A stretch of 64,000 nucleotides of DNA from Leptolyngbya sp. KIOST-1 (GTDB taxonomy: Bacteria > Cyanobacteriota > Cyanobacteriia > Phormidesmidales > Phormidesmidaceae): contig NZ_JQFA01000002.1 in the NCBI RefSeq assembly GCF_000763385.1, forward strand, positions 3,778,159 through 3,842,158, in the 5' to 3' direction. The notes under the pieces are model-generated. The model was not told the DNA's origin and did not search any database. It saw nothing but the letters and a program-made list of their open reading frames with translations. Shown one piece after another: positions 63,312-64,000 of this stretch (position 1 is the first letter of the stretch; each line of letters opens with the position of its first letter). The translations under genes were made by a program, and so were the position numbers.

Positions 63312-63340
63312 GTAGGGGCAAACAACCGTTTGCCCCACAC
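63312..63340. repeat. GTAGGGGCAAAC palindromic intergenic repeat
   Basis: GTAGGGGCAAAC (63312-63323), a 4-base loop and GTTTGCCCCACAC form a hairpin. Same family as the copy at 1945-1972. It lies between two convergent genes and could act as a bidirectional terminator. Confidence 0.65.
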
Positions 63341-63370
63341 CTCCTGGAGGGCGGCAACCAAAATTGAGCA

Positions 63371-63802
63371 TCACAAAACGTTGGCCGTGTAGGGCTCAAA
63401 CCCAGCACAATCGCCCTTCTTCACCGTGATCACCGTCTTCACCCCGCCCCGGCGCGTGTAGTCGCCAATCACCCGCAGCCCCCGGGGCTGTAGCTCCTCC
63501 CACAGGCGATCGGCGATCGCATTGGCCACCGCCTCATGGCTCACCCGCTGGTCCCGAAAACTATTGATATAGAGCTTAAACGCCTTCAACTCCACCACCC
63601 ACGGCCCCGGACAGTAGTCCACCACCACCGTGCCAAAATCCGGGTAGCCAGAGCGGGGGCACAGCGCCGTAAACTCCGGGTGCTCCAGGTGAATGGTGTA
63701 GGCATTCTCCGAGGGATTGGGCCACTTCTCCAGCGGTTCTACACTGGCCTGGAGAATGGCGCGATCGCCGTACTGAGCAGGGGAGGCTGAAACAGGAGTC
63801 AT
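63371..63802 (-). CDS. queF: NADPH-dependent 7-cyano-7-deazaguanine reductase
   Basis: 143 residues, the unimodular QueF. It reduces preQ0 to preQ1 in queuosine synthesis. The nucleophile C48 lies in FTALCPRSGYPDFGT and the general acid D55 seven residues on. The QueF motif with E71 (WVVELKAFKLYINSFRDQRV) binds NADPH and substrate, followed by SHEAVANAIADRLW and VITVKKGDCAGFEPY. Intact and host-like in composition, it marks the return to core chromosome at the right side. I looked for a preQ1 riboswitch upstream and did not recognise one. Confidence 0.95.
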   Translation of the reverse strand: MTPVSASPAQYGDRAILQASVEPLEKWPNPSENAYTIHLEHPEFTALCPRSGYPDFGTVVVDYCPGPWVVELKAFKLYINSFRDQRVSHEAVANAIADRLWEELQPRGLRVIGDYTRRGGVKTVITVKKGDCAGFEPYTANVL

Positions 63803-64000
63803 CGGTAGCGCCGAGTGAAGAATGGACCGGGGCCAATAGACCCAAAAACAACGCGAGAGTTGCCTTCGATAATGTAACGTTTTTCAGGGTTTCTTAACCC
63901 GACGAAACAGAGGCGATCGCTCATAGATGTCCTCAATCAGGTTAAAGTTCCCCAAACTTGTCTTAACCAAAGTTATTCCAATCGCTTAACCAAAACTTCA

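Noticed and set aside
62262..63392. A 376-codon Arg/Pro-rich frame over the PstS-WD40 gene
   Set aside because: Composition is typical of an off-frame reading of GC-rich coding DNA; the PstS/WD40/amylase frame has clear homology.
63803..64000. preQ1 riboswitch upstream of queF
   Set aside because: No short hairpin followed by the A-rich tail and ribosome-site pairing was recognised; only a 5-bp stem GGGTT-TCTT-AACCC at 63887-63900.

Overview
The window looks like an accessory, rearranged stretch of a cyanobacterial chromosome (or large replicon), probably a filamentous Leptolyngbya/Nodosilinea-type organism. The HIP1 octamer GCGATCGC is frequent, the intergenic palindromes are of the cyanobacterial type, and many protein families are typical of the phylum: Uma2 nucleases, BrnT, NB-ARC/WD40 proteins, QueF and a PstS-WD40 fusion. 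The species assignment is inference.

Region 1, 1-9.4 kb. A tRNA-Phe gene has the 5' end of a tyrosine recombinase just beyond its 3' end, so an integrative element probably extends leftwards out of the window. Next comes gene debris: a Cas6 N-terminal piece fused in frame to a pre-peptidase C-terminal (PPC) domain, one solitary CRISPR-type repeat, a truncated BrnT toxin, a 37-codon bacterioferritin fragment, and a type I restriction-modification operon (hsdM-hsdS-antitoxin-PIN toxin-hsdR) whose hsdR has lost its C-terminal half.

Region 2, 9.4-17.8 kb. This holds HigB plus a HigA-IrrE-type pair, a zinc-ribbon gene split by a 122-bp MITE with a perfect 8-bp target duplication, a TIR-domain gene cut by an IS1-family element, a MazG-like pyrophosphohydrolase, an XRE regulator with palindromic operators, an HNH-type gene cut by an ISKra4-like element that contains an FHA gene, and fragments of IS1634-type and IS66-type transposases.

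Region 3, 17.9-35.7 kb. An island that is visibly more AT-rich than its surroundings, with two metabolic clusters bordered by IS debris. Cluster A is a leftward set: Na+/solute symporter, small membrane protein, a LysR regulator fused to an SsuA-like binding domain, SsuE-like FMN reductase, DszA/NtaA-type flavin monooxygenase and a YeiH-type exporter. A divergent ribBA stands at its head. It reads as organosulfur (or related) scavenging with its own flavin supply. Cluster B is rightward: HyuA, HyuB, a three-gene ABC transporter and a 2-oxoglutarate/Fe(II) oxygenase. It reads as uptake and opening of a cyclic amide such as a hydantoin or oxoproline-like compound. GC-rich fragments (umuC and HNH type) lie between the clusters.

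Region 4, 35.8-46.7 kb. A MITE and three IS elements (IS5/IS1031 type, IS4-like fragment, IS481 type) precede a PLD nuclease-SNF2 helicase whose stop codon is supplied by the IS481 end. A peptide-export locus follows: HlyD adaptor, a 77-residue double-glycine precursor, and a C39-peptidase ABC transporter.

Region 5, 46.7-64 kb. A DUF5996 gene is followed by a plasmid/ICE-like backbone: MobF relaxase with a possible overprinted gene, ParM-like ATPase, candidate ParR-like partner and small genes. Then come an orphan ParD-type antitoxin, two Uma2 nucleases, an NB-ARC protein with about 19 nearly identical WD40 repeats interrupted by an 11-bp frameshifting insertion, an NfeD-like small protein, a DUF3177/IS630 chimera, a PstS-WD40-amylase-tail chimera, and queF.

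A recurring theme is broken genes and in-frame chimeras, consistent with heavy turnover of defence and mobile DNA. All functions are inferred from recognisable motifs without database searches.
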